From Halarcobacter anaerophilus (GTDB lineage: Bacteria; Campylobacterota; Campylobacteria; Campylobacterales; Arcobacteraceae), in contig NZ_CP041070.1 of NCBI RefSeq assembly GCF_006459125.1, positions 62,001-126,000 on the forward strand: a stretch of DNA of 64,000 nt, read 5' to 3'. The position numbers and the translations under genes were made by a program. The notes below the pieces were generated by a model. It saw only the letters and a program-made list of their open reading frames with translations, did no database searches and was not told the origin of the DNA. Shown piece by piece: positions 49,938 through 60,014 of this stretch (its first letter is position 1; every line of letters begins with the position of its first letter).

Positions 49938-52322
49938 ATGGGAATAATGATTGAAAAGAGAAATGGAAGAAAAGAGGTCTTAGATATTACTAAAATCCAG
50001 AAAATGACGACTGCAGCAACAGAAGGATTAGTAGGAGTATCTCAAAGTGAATTGGAATTAGATGCTCAGATTAAATTTATTGACGGGATGAGCTCTTCGG
50101 ATATCCAAGATGCATTAATAAAAACAGCTGTTGAAAAAATTGATATTGATGTTCCTAACTGGACATTTGTCGCAGCAAGGCTGTTTTTGTTTGATCTTTA
50201 TCACAGAGTAGGAAAAATTACTCATGGGTTAAAAGGTGAGGCTTACTGCCATTTAAAAGAGTATTTGGAATACGGTAAAAAAATCGGAAGATTGATTCCT
50301 AGCTTAGGTGAGGGATATGATTTAGACGATTTAAATGATTATATAGACCCTTCAAGAGATTTTCTTTTTAATTATTTAGGTGTAAAAACACTTTATGATA
50401 GATATTTGATTAAAAACAGAGAAGGAAACCCAATAGAACTTCCTCAACAAATGTTTATGGCAATTGCTATGTTTTTGGCTCAAAATGAAGAGAATAAACA
50501 AGAAAAAGCAAAAGAGTTTTATGATGTTGTTTCAAAATTTGAAGTAATGCTTGCAACACCTACTTTAAGTAATGCAAGAACAAACAGACATCAACTTAGT
50601 TCTTGTTATATCGGTTCAAGTCCCGATAATATTGAAGGTATTTTCGACGGATACAAAGAGATGGCACTTCTATCTAAATACGGTGGAGGTATCGGTTGGG
50701 ACTGGAACCAAATAAGAGCTTTAGGCGGTGTTATAGATGACCATAAAAGTGCAGCAGGAGGGATTATCCCTTTTCTTAAAATCACAAATGATATAGCAAT
50801 TGCCGTTGATCAATTAGGTACTAGAAAAGGTGCTATTGCAACATATATAGAGCCTTGGCATATGGATGTTGAAGATTTCATCGAATTAAAGAAAAACTCA
50901 GGTGAAGAGAGAAGAAGAACTCACGATTTATTCCCTGCTTTATGGATTCCCGATTTATTTATGGAAAGAGTAGTTGCCGACGGTTCTTGGACTTTGTTTG
51001 ATCCTTATGAGGTAAAAGATTTATCTGAATTACACGGAGAAGAGTTCAGAAAAAGATATGAAGAGTATGAACAAGACGAAGCTATAACAAAAGATAGAAT
51101 GAAAGCAAAAGATCTTTGGAAAAAAATTCTAACAAACTATTTTGAATCAGGTTCACCTTTCCTTTGTTTCAAAGATAATGCAAACAGAGCAAATCCAAAT
51201 CCTCATGCAGGACATATTAGAAGTTCAAACCTTTGTACGGAGATTTTCCAAAATACAAGTCCTAATTACTATAAAATTAAAATAGAGTATGAAGACGGAA
51301 CAATTGAAGCTTATGACGAAACTGATATTATTGTTGTAGATGGAGGTCAAAAGAAAAAGGCAAATAAAATTACCGCTCTTGATTCAATAAACGGTAAAAG
51401 AGTCTTTATAGTAGAAAAAGAGAAAACAGACGGGGATACTGCTGTTTGTAATCTAGCTTCAATAAATCTTGGAAGAGTTCACTCAAAAGAGGATTTACAA
51501 AGAGTTGTTCCAACGGCTATTAGAATGCTTGATAATGTAATAGATTTAAACTTCTATCCTTTAAGAAAAGTAAAAGCAACAAATTTAAAATCAAGAAGTA
51601 TCGGACTTGGTGTTATGGGTGAGTCTCAAATGCTTGCGGAAAACAGACTTGTATGGGGAAGTAACGAACACTTTAAAAAAGTTGATTCCGTGATGGAAAC
51701 AATCTCTTATCATGCAATTAAAGCTTCATCTGAACTTGCTGTCGAAAAAGGTATTTATCCTACATTTGAAGGTTCAAACTGGTCAAAAGGTATTATGCCT
51801 CATGATCATGCACCGCAAGCTGTAAATGCTCTTGTAGACAAAGATCTATTTGATGCAGGATATGATTGGGATGCTTTAAGAGAACAAGTTAAAAAAGACG
51901 GAATGAGAAACGGATATTTAATGGCTATTGCTCCGACTTCGTCAATTTCGATTTTGGTTGGAACAACGCAGGCAATTGAACCTGTATATAAAAGAAAATG
52001 GTATGAAGAGAATTTATCGGGACTTATTCCCGTAGTTGTACCTAATCTATCTCCTGAAACTTGGCAGTTTTATACTCCTGCATATGAAGTTGACCAGTTA
52101 GATATCATAAGAGCCGCAGCAGTTAGACAAAAATGGATAGATCAAGGTCAAAGTACAAATATCTTTATGTCTTTGGACAAAGCAAGCGGTAGATATCTTC
52201 ATGAAATCTATACTTTGGCATGGAAGCTGGGACTTAAATCTACTTATTACCTAAGAAGTCAATCTCCGGAAGCTTCAAATGATGTAGAAGATAGAAGTAT
52301 GGAGTGTGCAGGTTGTCAATAA
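49938..52322 (+). CDS. nrdA: Ribonucleoside-diphosphate reductase alpha subunit
   Basis: Class I reductase large subunit, 794 residues. An N-terminal ATP-cone (about residues 3-90) is followed by LSSCYIGSSPDN, SKYGGGIGWDWN, NLCTEIFQNTS, CNLASINLGR and IAPTSSISILVG. The C-terminal redox pair is CAGC in the last five residues. It lies 27 nt after purB and 74 nt before nrdB. Confidence 0.95.
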   Translation: MGIMIEKRNGRKEVLDITKIQKMTTAATEGLVGVSQSELELDAQIKFIDGMSSSDIQDALIKTAVEKIDIDVPNWTFVAARLFLFDLYHRVGKITHGLKGEAYCHLKEYLEYGKKIGRLIPSLGEGYDLDDLNDYIDPSRDFLFNYLGVKTLYDRYLIKNREGNPIELPQQMFMAIAMFLAQNEENKQEKAKEFYDVVSKFEVMLATPTLSNARTNRHQLSSCYIGSSPDNIEGIFDGYKEMALLSKYGGGIGWDWNQIRALGGVIDDHKSAAGGIIPFLKITNDIAIAVDQLGTRKGAIATYIEPWHMDVEDFIELKKNSGEERRRTHDLFPALWIPDLFMERVVADGSWTLFDPYEVKDLSELHGEEFRKRYEEYEQDEAITKDRMKAKDLWKKILTNYFESGSPFLCFKDNANRANPNPHAGHIRSSNLCTEIFQNTSPNYYKIKIEYEDGTIEAYDETDIIVVDGGQKKKANKITALDSINGKRVFIVEKEKTDGDTAVCNLASINLGRVHSKEDLQRVVPTAIRMLDNVIDLNFYPLRKVKATNLKSRSIGLGVMGESQMLAENRLVWGSNEHFKKVDSVMETISYHAIKASSELAVEKGIYPTFEGSNWSKGIMPHDHAPQAVNALVDKDLFDAGYDWDALREQVKKDGMRNGYLMAIAPTSSISILVGTTQAIEPVYKRKWYEENLSGLIPVVVPNLSPETWQFYTPAYEVDQLDIIRAAAVRQKWIDQGQSTNIFMSLDKASGRYLHEIYTLAWKLGLKSTYYLRSQSPEASNDVEDRSMECAGCQ

Positions 52323-52396
52323 GATAACCTTCTCTCCTCTTCTGATTTAAAAATACTCAAATAAAGAATAATATTTAAAAATAAAAGGTTGACCCA

Positions 52397-53416
52397 ATGT
52401 CAAGAAAAACGATATATAATCCAGATTCAAGTGAGACTCTAAATGAAAGAAGAACTTTTGGCGGTAATCCTGATGGTATGATTAACTTTACCAGAATGAA
52501 GTATCAATGGGCATTGAATCTTTGGGATATGATGGAGGCAAATACTTGGTTTCCAAGAGAGGTGCAGATGACGGCAGATGCAAAAGATTATAAATATTTA
52601 GCACCGGCTGAAAAAAGAATGTATGATTTAGTATTATCCCAACTTATTTTTATGGACTCTTTGCAAACAAATAATCTAATGGATAATATTAATCCATATA
52701 TAACAGCACCTGAAATAAATGCTATTCTTTCAAGACAATCTTATGAAGAGGCAAATCACAGTAAATCATATGCAGTAATGGTTGAATCAATCTCGGATAA
52801 CACGGATAAAATTTATGATATGTGGAAAACAGATGATAAATTAAGAGAAAAAAACAATTACATTGCAGCTGTTTATAAAAATCTTGCAGGTGAAATTACC
52901 GATGAAAAAATAGTTTTGGCAATGTTTGCAAATCAAATTTTAGAAGGATTATATTTTTATGCAGGGTTTGCTGCAATTTATGCTCTTGGAAAATCAGGGA
53001 AAATGCTTGGAAGTTCTCAAATGATAAGATTTATTCAAAGAGACGAAGTAACCCATTTATTACTTTTTCAACACCTAATTAACAGTACAAGAAAAGAGAG
53101 ACCTGAACTTTTTACACCTGAATTAGAACAAAAAGTAAGAGCAATGTTTAGAAAAGCAGTAGATTTAGAAGCCTCTTGGGGTGCATATATCACACAAGGA
53201 CAAATCCTAGGGTTTACAGATGCAATTATTAGACAATATATCGAATATCTGGCAGATAGAAGATTTGAAGCAGTAGGATACGCACCTGAATATAATGTGA
53301 AACACCCTATTCCTTGGGTTGACGGTTATGCTTCATTTAATGACCAAAGAACGAATTTCTTCGAAGGTAACGTAGTTAACTATTCAAAAGGTAGTATCGA
53401 CTTCGACGATTTTTAA
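52397..53416 (+). CDS. nrdB: Ribonucleoside-diphosphate reductase beta subunit
   Basis: Class I small subunit, 339 residues, providing the tyrosyl radical and diiron centre. [28 protein letters not shown] with Glu, His and Tyr, and [13 protein letters not shown] are the iron-ligand helices. The C-terminal tail that binds NrdA ends SIDFDDF. It pairs with the upstream nrdA. Confidence 0.95.
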   Translation: MSRKTIYNPDSSETLNERRTFGGNPDGMINFTRMKYQWALNLWDMMEANTWFPREVQMTADAKDYKYLAPAEKRMYDLVLSQLIFMDSLQTNNLMDNINPYITAPEINAILSRQSYEEANHSKSYAVMVESISDNTDKIYDMWKTDDKLREKNNYIAAVYKNLAGEITDEKIVLAMFANQILEGLYFYAGFAAIYALGKSGKMLGSSQMIRFIQRDEVTHLLLFQHLINSTRKERPELFTPELEQKVRAMFRKAVDLEASWGAYITQGQILGFTDAIIRQYIEYLADRRFEAVGYAPEYNVKHPIPWVDGYASFNDQRTNFFEGNVVNYSKGSIDFDDF

Positions 53417-53503
53417 AAAAGTAAATTTAATATAATTTTATGAAGGAGTGATTTTAAAACTCCTTCTCTAAAAATGCCTTTTTCTATATTTTTAATAAAA
53501 AAA

Positions 53504-54382
53504 TTAAGTTCTACATATTTTTTGTAGAATTTTTTCTCCATAACTATTTATAATTAATGCAAAAATTATAAAAATTGAAGCAACAATTTTTATAAAACCC
53601 AATTCTTCATCTAGAATAAAATAAGAGCCTAATAAACCGAATATAGGTACCATTAAACCCATAGGAGCGACACTTGACGCAGGATATTTATGTAGTAAAT
53701 TATTCCAAATCCAATAACCAAAAAGTGTAGTTGGATAAATTTGAAATAGTATAGAAAAAATTGCAGTTTTATTAAGATTATAGAAAAAATTTGTAAATAC
53801 AGTATCTCCATGTGTTAAATAAGCTAAAATGAATAAAGGAATCGGTGAAAAAATACTTGCCCAAATAATAAAAGAAAATATATCTTTTGAATTAGCTTTT
53901 TTTACTATTATATTTGTGAAACTCATTGAAAGAGCGCCAACTAAAACTAAAATGAGTCCTAAAAATGTAACCGAACCATCTGTAACATTAATAATTAGAC
54001 ATAATCCAAATATAGCTATAATAAAGGCTAGTTTTTTTGATATATCTATTGATTCTTTTAAAATAATACTAGCTAAAATAACAGTAAAAAATGCACTTAA
54101 TTGAAGAACCAGTGAAGCTATCCCTGCTGAAATCCCAAAATATATTCCAAGAGAAACAATTCCCCATAATCCTACTCCAAAAAGAAGACCATAGCTTATT
54201 ATATATTTCATTGGGATATTAGGCCTTTTTATAAAAAAGATTAAAGGAAAGCTACATAATAAAAACCTTATCCCTGATAGTAAAAATGGATCAATTGAAT
54301 TTAATCCAAGTTTTATAAAAGAAAAATTAATTCCCCAAATAAAGGTAATAAATATTGCTAATAAAAAATCATATTGTTTCAT
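53504..54382 (-). CDS. EamA/DMT-family transporter
   Basis: A 292-residue membrane protein with about ten helices in two EamA repeats. The start is ATG 54382 (MKQYDFLLAIFI), with AAGGA seven bases upstream; an upstream frame from 54412 lacks this. It is divergent from an AraC-type regulator, a common arrangement where the regulator controls the exporter. The exported compound is unknown. Both genes have higher AT content and more ATA codons than their neighbours, which hints at transfer. Confidence 0.9.
   Translation of the reverse strand: MKQYDFLLAIFITFIWGINFSFIKLGLNSIDPFLLSGIRFLLCSFPLIFFIKRPNIPMKYIISYGLLFGVGLWGIVSLGIYFGISAGIASLVLQLSAFFTVILASIILKESIDISKKLAFIIAIFGLCLIINVTDGSVTFLGLILVLVGALSMSFTNIIVKKANSKDIFSFIIWASIFSPIPLFILAYLTHGDTVFTNFFYNLNKTAIFSILFQIYPTTLFGYWIWNNLLHKYPASSVAPMGLMVPIFGLLGSYFILDEELGFIKIVASIFIIFALIINSYGEKILQKICRT
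53509..53532 (+). terminator. Terminator hairpin after nrdB
   Basis: TTCTACA and TGTAGAA form a 7-bp stem with a short T-rich loop and are followed by a T run on the plus strand. It lies inside the 3' end of the convergent exporter gene. A second hairpin (GAAGGAGT/ACTCCTTC) is at 53442-53466 without a T run. Confidence 0.55.
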
Positions 54383-54526
54383 ATCTTCATCCTTATCTCC
54401 TGATTGATTCAAAGAAGTTTATCATTTTAAAAAAGTTAATTCTTTACTGTTTATATAATAAAAGTTATCTATTTTTGAAAAAAAATATTACTATTTATGT
54501 TATAATTATTATATAAAGTGAGAATA

Positions 54527-55414
54527 ATGAAAAAAAGAAGTACATATAATAGAGATATTCAAATATCAAACGATACGATGTATTATATATATGATTATAT
54601 AGATACTGACATAAATATTGGTGATTTAGCTTTTAAATTTGGTATAGATAAAACATATTTCCATAAAATATTTAAAGAAGTAATGGGTTCTAACATTTAT
54701 GAAACTATTAAATCTATACGTTTACAAAAAGCTTCTAATCTATTATTAACAAATAAGTTGTCTACAATAACGGAAATTGCCTCTATGTGTGGATATAGTT
54801 CTCAAACGTCATTTATCCGTTCTTTTAAGGAAAGATTTAATCAGACGCCGAAACAGTGGAAAAATGGAGGATATATTGAATATTCAACAAATATATTAAA
54901 AAATTCAAAACTTAATTTATATGATAATAGTTGTTTTGATAAAATTGAACCGAAAATTGTAAGAACAAAGGGGAGAAAAACATATTATATAAGATATAAA
55001 GGTTATATTCAAAGAGATGAATTAAAAAAGATTTGGCAAAAGTTATATGCTTGGGTATATACAAATAATGTAAAGAATTTTGAACAAATTGTTGTGTATC
55101 ATGATAATCCCATTATTACTCCTGCAGAAGATTGTTTTTATGTTGCTGGAATTATCCCTGAAGAAAAAATAGGTTTGTCTAATACAAACTTACCATGTTT
55201 TTATACACCAGAAGCATTATATGCAACTTTTGAATTTAATGGGGGATTTGACGATATTTTAAGATTTACTCAATGGGTATACCATAATTGGTTACCTAGA
55301 AGTGGATTTGAAACAACTACTAATCCTCCATATATAACATTAAATAAAAATCATTTTATAGAAATTGATGGAAAATTTGATGTACTCTATTATCTCCCCA
55401 TTCAATATATTTAG
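54527..55414 (+). CDS. AraC-family regulator with GyrI-like ligand domain
   Basis: A 295-residue regulator. The DNA-binding domain is N-terminal: NIGDLAFKFGIDKTYFHKIF and ITEIASMCGYSSQTSFIRSF are the two helix-turn-helix units, followed by NQTPKQWK. The C-terminal 170 residues look like a GyrI/SOUL-like small-molecule domain (YYIRYKGYIQRDEL, PEALYATFEFNG). The start is ATG 54527; GTG 54518 is possible. It is divergent from the exporter gene at 53504. Confidence 0.88.
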   Translation: MKKRSTYNRDIQISNDTMYYIYDYIDTDINIGDLAFKFGIDKTYFHKIFKEVMGSNIYETIKSIRLQKASNLLLTNKLSTITEIASMCGYSSQTSFIRSFKERFNQTPKQWKNGGYIEYSTNILKNSKLNLYDNSCFDKIEPKIVRTKGRKTYYIRYKGYIQRDELKKIWQKLYAWVYTNNVKNFEQIVVYHDNPIITPAEDCFYVAGIIPEEKIGLSNTNLPCFYTPEALYATFEFNGGFDDILRFTQWVYHNWLPRSGFETTTNPPYITLNKNHFIEIDGKFDVLYYLPIQYI

Positions 55415-55504
55415 CATTTTAACTTTTTCAATAAAAAAGTAGCAATACCTACATAATATTATTACCCCTTGATTTTTTCATTTTCTTGTAATACAATTTA
55501 AATT

Positions 55505-56146
55505 ATGGAAATAGGAAACAACACTTCAACCTTCGGCTATAGTGTCGACTATTTTTCAAGAGCAAATGCTCAACAACAAGCTGTATCCAATGACCAAGGA
55601 ATAGAGCAAGATATAAGAAGTGTTGAAAAAGATGAAGCCTCTAATCAAACAAATAACAATCAAGAACAAACAAATCAAAGCCAAACACCTCAAAACAGTA
55701 CAGAACTAACATCTGAAGAGAAGTCACAGCTTAACGAACTTAAAGCAGTAGATGCACAAGTAAGGGCACATGAAGCCGCACATCAAAGCGGACCTGCAGC
55801 TGTAGGCGGAGCATCTTATACTTATGCAAAAGGTCCTGACGGAGTTATGTATGCCGTTGCTGGAGAAGTTCCCGTACAGATAGAAACAAGTTCTGAACCT
55901 CAAGAAACAATATCAAATCTGCAAGGCGTGATTGCAACTGCATTAGCCCCTGTAGATCCTAGTCCTCAAGATATCTCTATTGCCTCTAAAGCCAGAGTAC
56001 TGATGATGAAAGCTCAACAAGAGTTTGCACAAGAAATTCAAGAAAAGATATCAAATTCAAATGAGTATTCTCAAAATGCAAAAAACCAGTATGAACAAAA
56101 TAGTAATTCCAAAGTAGAAGATAAAGCCGAGGATCTTACTGTTTAG
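55505..56146 (+). CDS. Putative metalloprotease CJM1_0395-type (HExxH-like)
   Basis: A 213-residue protein. The N-terminal 70 residues are low-complexity and Gln/Asn-rich. The conserved core contains VRAHEAAHQSGPAAVGGASY, with an HEAAH zinc motif, then GPDGVMYAVAGEVPVQI. The family is annotated as SprA-related putative metalloprotease in many proteobacteria; activity is not established. The C-terminus is again low complexity. Confidence 0.8.
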   Translation: MEIGNNTSTFGYSVDYFSRANAQQQAVSNDQGIEQDIRSVEKDEASNQTNNNQEQTNQSQTPQNSTELTSEEKSQLNELKAVDAQVRAHEAAHQSGPAAVGGASYTYAKGPDGVMYAVAGEVPVQIETSSEPQETISNLQGVIATALAPVDPSPQDISIASKARVLMMKAQQEFAQEIQEKISNSNEYSQNAKNQYEQNSNSKVEDKAEDLTV

Positions 56147-56322
56147 TAAAAAAGCAAAATAAAAAGTTTTTCAAAGATAAAAGTTAGATTAATCGACATA
56201 ATTAGAAATTATTTTACAAACTATATTTTCCAAATTTTGTGATAATTACTTTATAAATAAAATGTAACTATTTTGAAATATATAACTATTAAAATAGTGA
56301 TATAAAAATTAAGGAGTGAAAA

Positions 56323-56418
56323 ATGTTATTAAGTAAATATGAAAATTCGATTCTTTTTTTTACAATGTCGGCGGCATATTTTACGACAACTTTTTTAACG
56401 TATATTTTAACTTTTTAA
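56323..56418 (+). CDS. Small membrane protein (31 aa)
   Basis: A 31-residue ORF with AAGGAG seven bases before its ATG. The peptide (MLLSKYENSILFFTMSAAYF and a hydrophobic end) is compatible with one membrane helix. The surrounding gaps 56147-56322 and 56419-56565 are very AT-rich and hold no other reading frame with a ribosome site. I do not recognise a family. Confidence 0.55.
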   Translation: MLLSKYENSILFFTMSAAYFTTTFLTYILTF

Positions 56419-56565
56419 AAAATATAAAAATTGATTAGAGATAATTAATTATTTTATAACATATTTGCTCAAAATTGTTTTTTTTTGCTTTTAAAATTAG
56501 CAATTTAAACCAAAAGCTAAATGCATTTTGTTAAACTTATTTTACCTTAATTTAGGAGTTAAAAT

Positions 56566-57012
56566 ATGTTTACCGAATTTATTACACCAAGATTTTTAGA
56601 AACAGATGCTTTAGGGCATATAAACAACAATACTTACGGTGTATGGTTTGAAGCTGCAAGAGATGAGTTTTTCCGTATTTTTGTTCCTGACTGTGATATT
56701 AAAAAATGGAACCTTGTTATGGCTCACAGCTCTTTTGATTTTTTAAAAGAGGTTTTCTGGGGGAAACAAGTTATTATAAAAACAGCAGTATCTAAAATCG
56801 GAACATCTTCTGTTGAGTTAAACCATGCTGTTTATCAAGAAGGAAAGTTATGTACAACCGGGAAGTGTATATTAATTCATTATGACTTATCAAAAAAAGT
56901 CTCTGTCCCTATTCCCGATTCTATTAGAAAAACTTTGGAAAAGCATATCTATCTTTTACCTTGGAGCGGTACTCTTGAAGAGTTAGAAGATAATTTTGAG
57001 GAGTTACCTTAA
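56566..57012 (+). CDS. Acyl-CoA thioesterase, hotdog fold (FadM/YbgC type)
   Basis: A 148-residue thioesterase. FLETDALGHINNNTYGVWFE carries the family pattern with Asp, His, Asn and Tyr/Trp-Phe-Glu, followed by SSVELNHAVYQEGKLCTTGK. Members hydrolyse 4-hydroxybenzoyl or fatty acyl-CoA thioesters; the substrate here is unknown. TTTAGGAG lies before the ATG. Confidence 0.9.
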   Translation: MFTEFITPRFLETDALGHINNNTYGVWFEAARDEFFRIFVPDCDIKKWNLVMAHSSFDFLKEVFWGKQVIIKTAVSKIGTSSVELNHAVYQEGKLCTTGKCILIHYDLSKKVSVPIPDSIRKTLEKHIYLLPWSGTLEELEDNFEELP

Positions 57013-57087
57013 TATTTATTTTTTATACAAAATATCTAATGTTTCTTCTTTATAAGTGATATAATAACTTTTTATTAGGAGGTTATA

Positions 57088-57702
57088 ATGTCATTTTTAA
57101 GTATGCTTGCTTTTGCAGGTGCTATGTTTTTATTGGCAGCTACTCCAGGTCCCGGAGTTTTTGCAACTGTATCGAGAGCTTTGGCTTCTGGATTTTCAAA
57201 TGCTTCATTTGTTGTTCTAGGTATTGTTTTAGGCGATATAGTCTTTTTACTTTTGGCGATTTTTGGGCTTAAATCTATTGCTCTTGTTTTAGGTGATTTT
57301 TTTGTTTTTGTAAAATATATAGGTGGAGCTTATTTAATCTATCTAGGGTATAAAATATTAAGTGCTAAAGAGCATAAGATGGATATAAAAGGTAAAAGTG
57401 AATTATCGTGGAAGAAAAATTTTATAACAGGACTCTTAATTACTCTTAGTAATCCCAAAGTAATTCTATTTTATCTTGGATTTCTACCGACTTTTGTAGA
57501 TTTAAATAGTTTGACAAGTTTTGATATAGTGATGATTACTTTAATTGTAACTGTTATTCTGGGGTCCGTGATGTTGGCTTATGCTTATAGTGCAAGCGGG
57601 GCAAAAAAACTTTTTAAGAGTAAAAGTGCAGAGAAAAAGATGAATATAACCGCAGGAAGTGTTATGATAGGTGCAGGCGGTGCACTTATATTAAAAGCTT
57701 AG
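57088..57702 (+). CDS. LysE/RhtB-family exporter
   Basis: A 204-residue inner-membrane exporter with about six helices. The N-terminal ATPGPGVFATVSRALASGF segment and GLLITLSNPKVILFYLGFLP are characteristic of LysE/RhtB amino-acid exporters. The exported amino acid is not known. TAGGAGG lies before the ATG. Confidence 0.92.
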   Translation: MSFLSMLAFAGAMFLLAATPGPGVFATVSRALASGFSNASFVVLGIVLGDIVFLLLAIFGLKSIALVLGDFFVFVKYIGGAYLIYLGYKILSAKEHKMDIKGKSELSWKKNFITGLLITLSNPKVILFYLGFLPTFVDLNSLTSFDIVMITLIVTVILGSVMLAYAYSASGAKKLFKSKSAEKKMNITAGSVMIGAGGALILKA

Positions 57703-57727
57703 AAGGGGATTTAAAAATCCTCTTCAT
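57702..57727. terminator. Bidirectional hairpin
   Basis: GAAGGGGATTT pairs with AAATCCTCTTC (one mismatch) at the junction of two convergent genes. Confidence 0.55.
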
Positions 57728-58193
57728 TGTGATAATATTCATTAACTCCGTTGAATCCTTCTAAAAAATATAAGAAAAAAGTTACATCTTCAATCTCTTC
57801 TTCGGAAATTTTACCTTTCATGCTGGGCATTGTATCAAAGTGTCTTATAACTCCTTGAAGACAGATTGTTTTTGCTTTGTTAGGATTATATAGATAATCT
57901 TTTACAAAATCTGCCGTTTCTTCTAGTTGGAATTCAATATCATCTTTGTGCCCTATTTGTTGTTTGAGTCTAAAAGAGATTTCGTTTCCTGTCGGAGCTT
58001 TGAGATTTAGAAGTTTATTCTCTTCTTCTAAAAAATTTTTCATAAGAAGTGCAATGGGCATTGATTTTTCATGGCATTGGGAACATTTGTTTTCAAATAT
58101 TTTTTCACCTTTATTATACCTTTGTTTGTCAAACTCTTCAGGAAGAGCAAATAAGGAACTAAACAGAAAAAATGATGCGGCAACTACTTTCAT
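57711..58193 (-). CDS. Secreted monohaem cytochrome c
   Basis: A 160-residue periplasmic cytochrome. The signal peptide is MKVVAASFFLFSSLFA, the haem motif is CSQCH at about residue 37, and the axial Met is probably in FDTMPSMKGKIS. The end is acidic. Redox partner unknown. Converges on the LysE gene with 8 nt between. Confidence 0.9.
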   Translation of the reverse strand: MKVVAASFFLFSSLFALPEEFDKQRYNKGEKIFENKCSQCHEKSMPIALLMKNFLEEENKLLNLKAPTGNEISFRLKQQIGHKDDIEFQLEETADFVKDYLYNPNKAKTICLQGVIRHFDTMPSMKGKISEEEIEDVTFFLYFLEGFNGVNEYYHNEEDF

Positions 58194-58348
58194 AAGAAAC
58201 TCCTTTTTTAAGATATTTTTATTATAAAATAAACTAAATAGTTAAAACTTATGTTTTTTAATTAAATAAGAATAGTTATTTGTACTCTATTTATACCTTT
58301 TTGATAATTAATAAGTTAAAATATTGCTAAAAACTAAAAGAGAATAAT

Positions 58349-59167
58349 ATGAGCTCAGAAAAGAAAGTTGTTTTTCTATTTTTGTTATTAATTATATTGA
58401 TTGTTTCTTGTGTCTATTATCATGCTCCTAAAATAGCTAAAACAGAAGATTCAAATATAATAAATCAACCTACAAAAATCGCAATAGTTGAAGATAATCA
58501 AGATAGTGATATTAAGAAAGCTGAAGAAAATAATATTCCAAGCAGTGAAGAGAATAATATTTTAGAAAACAGTGAGGATAGTAAAATATCAGACTCTTTG
58601 GAAAACAAAGAAGATAATACTTCTCTTGAAGAACAAGTACAAGAGGATACTTCTACAAAAGAGACTTTGGAAAAGATTCCCGAAGAGGAAGTTCAAGAAA
58701 ATGTCGAAGAAGTGGAAGGAAAAGCAACAGAACCTTTAATTCTAACTGGAGAAAAGTATATTAGAGAAGGAAATGAAAAACCTATAGAAGAACTCTCTAT
58801 AAAAACACAAGAACTTCAACTTGAAATAAATAAATTAGTTAAAGAAAAACCCGTAATTTTTAAAAGAGCAGGATATAAAACAACTAAAAAAAGTGATATT
58901 ACGATAAATCAAATAGCAGATATTTTAAAACAGTATCCTAATATAAGAATAGAAATTGCCGGGCATACCGATGCAGTAGGAGCGGCTAAAATGAATCAAC
59001 AAATATCTTTAGCCAGAGCACAAAGCGTAAGAAACAGACTTATAGCTTTTGGAATATCCTCAAAAAGATTAGTTGCAAGAGGATACGGTGAAAATATACC
59101 ATTGGAAAATACCGGTGGATATTCAAAAATCAATAGAAGAGTAGAATTTAACATAATCGAGGAATAA
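58349..59167 (+). CDS. OmpA-family peptidoglycan-binding protein
   Basis: A 272-residue envelope protein. An N-terminal hydrophobic segment (VFLFLLLIILIVSC) may be a membrane anchor or a lipoprotein signal, as IVSC resembles a lipobox. A long acidic low-complexity linker (rich in Glu, Asn and Asp) leads to a C-terminal OmpA domain: EIAGHTDAVGAAKMNQQISL, RAQSVRNRLIAFGI and NRRVEF. It likely ties the membrane to peptidoglycan. Confidence 0.9.
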   Translation: MSSEKKVVFLFLLLIILIVSCVYYHAPKIAKTEDSNIINQPTKIAIVEDNQDSDIKKAEENNIPSSEENNILENSEDSKISDSLENKEDNTSLEEQVQEDTSTKETLEKIPEEEVQENVEEVEGKATEPLILTGEKYIREGNEKPIEELSIKTQELQLEINKLVKEKPVIFKRAGYKTTKKSDITINQIADILKQYPNIRIEIAGHTDAVGAAKMNQQISLARAQSVRNRLIAFGISSKRLVARGYGENIPLENTGGYSKINRRVEFNIIEE

Positions 59168-59170
59168 AAA

Positions 59171-59572
59171 GTGGTAGAAGTAGCATCTCAGATAGTAATT
59201 TGTTTAGCAGCAGCAGCCTTTATAGGGTTTCTAATTGGATTTATAATAGGAAGAGCTTTCGGTGGGGATAGAAGACCTGTTTACAGTAGTGTAACTTCTC
59301 ATGGAGGTGCAGCCGCAGGGAATATTTACAATAAACCTTTGATTAGAAGTTCCCCTAGACCTACGGGAAAAGATAAATTACAGGATATTGAAGGTATTGA
59401 TAAGGAGATGGAGAACAAACTTAATAGTTTGGGAATTTTTCATTTTGATCAAATAGCTAAGTGGAATGCAAAAAACTGCCATTGGGTTGAAGAGTATTTT
59501 ACTTTGGAAGATAACCAGATAAAAGAAGAGAATTGGGTAGAACAGGCTAAGAAGCTATCTAAAATTATATAA
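59171..59572 (+). CDS. Membrane-anchored helix-hairpin-helix domain protein
   Basis: A 133-residue protein with an N-terminal membrane helix (VICLAAAAFIGFLIGFIIG) and a cytoplasmic tail. The C-terminal DKLQDIEGIDKEMENKLNSL and GIFHFDQIAKWNAKNCHWVE match the helix-hairpin-helix-like domain also found attached to ribosomal L21 and NuoE homologues. The start is GTG 59171, 3 nt after the OmpA stop. Function unknown. Confidence 0.78.
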   Translation: MVEVASQIVICLAAAAFIGFLIGFIIGRAFGGDRRPVYSSVTSHGGAAAGNIYNKPLIRSSPRPTGKDKLQDIEGIDKEMENKLNSLGIFHFDQIAKWNAKNCHWVEEYFTLEDNQIKEENWVEQAKKLSKII

Positions 59573-60014
59573 GCTTCTTTTCTATAAGAGTTTTTACGCA
59601 ATTATCAATCATATTGAAAACTTTGTCAAAGCCTTCAAATCCATCAAAAAAGTACGGATCAGGTACATCTTCTCCATTGAAACCGAAATCCCCCAGTTTG
59701 AGGGGATTTTGACACCCTAGATTTTTAAGGTTTTGTATATTTTTATTATCTAAGCCTATTATTAAATCAAATTTCTCAAAATCTTCTGTTTTTATCTGTC
59801 TTGCTCTTTGAGTGGAGATATCTATACCGTTTATTTTTGCAACTTTTATGGAATTTTGACAAGGAGGTTCTCCTATATGCCAATCTCCCGTTCCTGCACT
59901 CTCAATTCTTAGATTTAAGTTATATTTTTTTATATACTCTTTTGCAATACCCTCTGCAAGAGGAGAACGGCAGATATTTCCCAAACAAACAAATAGTATA
60001 GAGTTTATTTCCAT
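59565..60014 (-). CDS. Low-molecular-weight protein tyrosine phosphatase
   Basis: A 149-residue phosphatase. The active-site loop is CLGNICRSPLAEG (CxxxxxR) at the N-terminus, and the catalytic Asp is in VPDPYF. It overlaps the upstream nitrilase gene by 10 nt and the convergent HHH gene by 8 nt. Last gene of the ogt-pgm-nitrilase-phosphatase operon. Confidence 0.93.
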   Translation of the reverse strand: MEINSILFVCLGNICRSPLAEGIAKEYIKKYNLNLRIESAGTGDWHIGEPPCQNSIKVAKINGIDISTQRARQIKTEDFEKFDLIIGLDNKNIQNLKNLGCQNPLKLGDFGFNGEDVPDPYFFDGFEGFDKVFNMIDNCVKTLIEKKLI

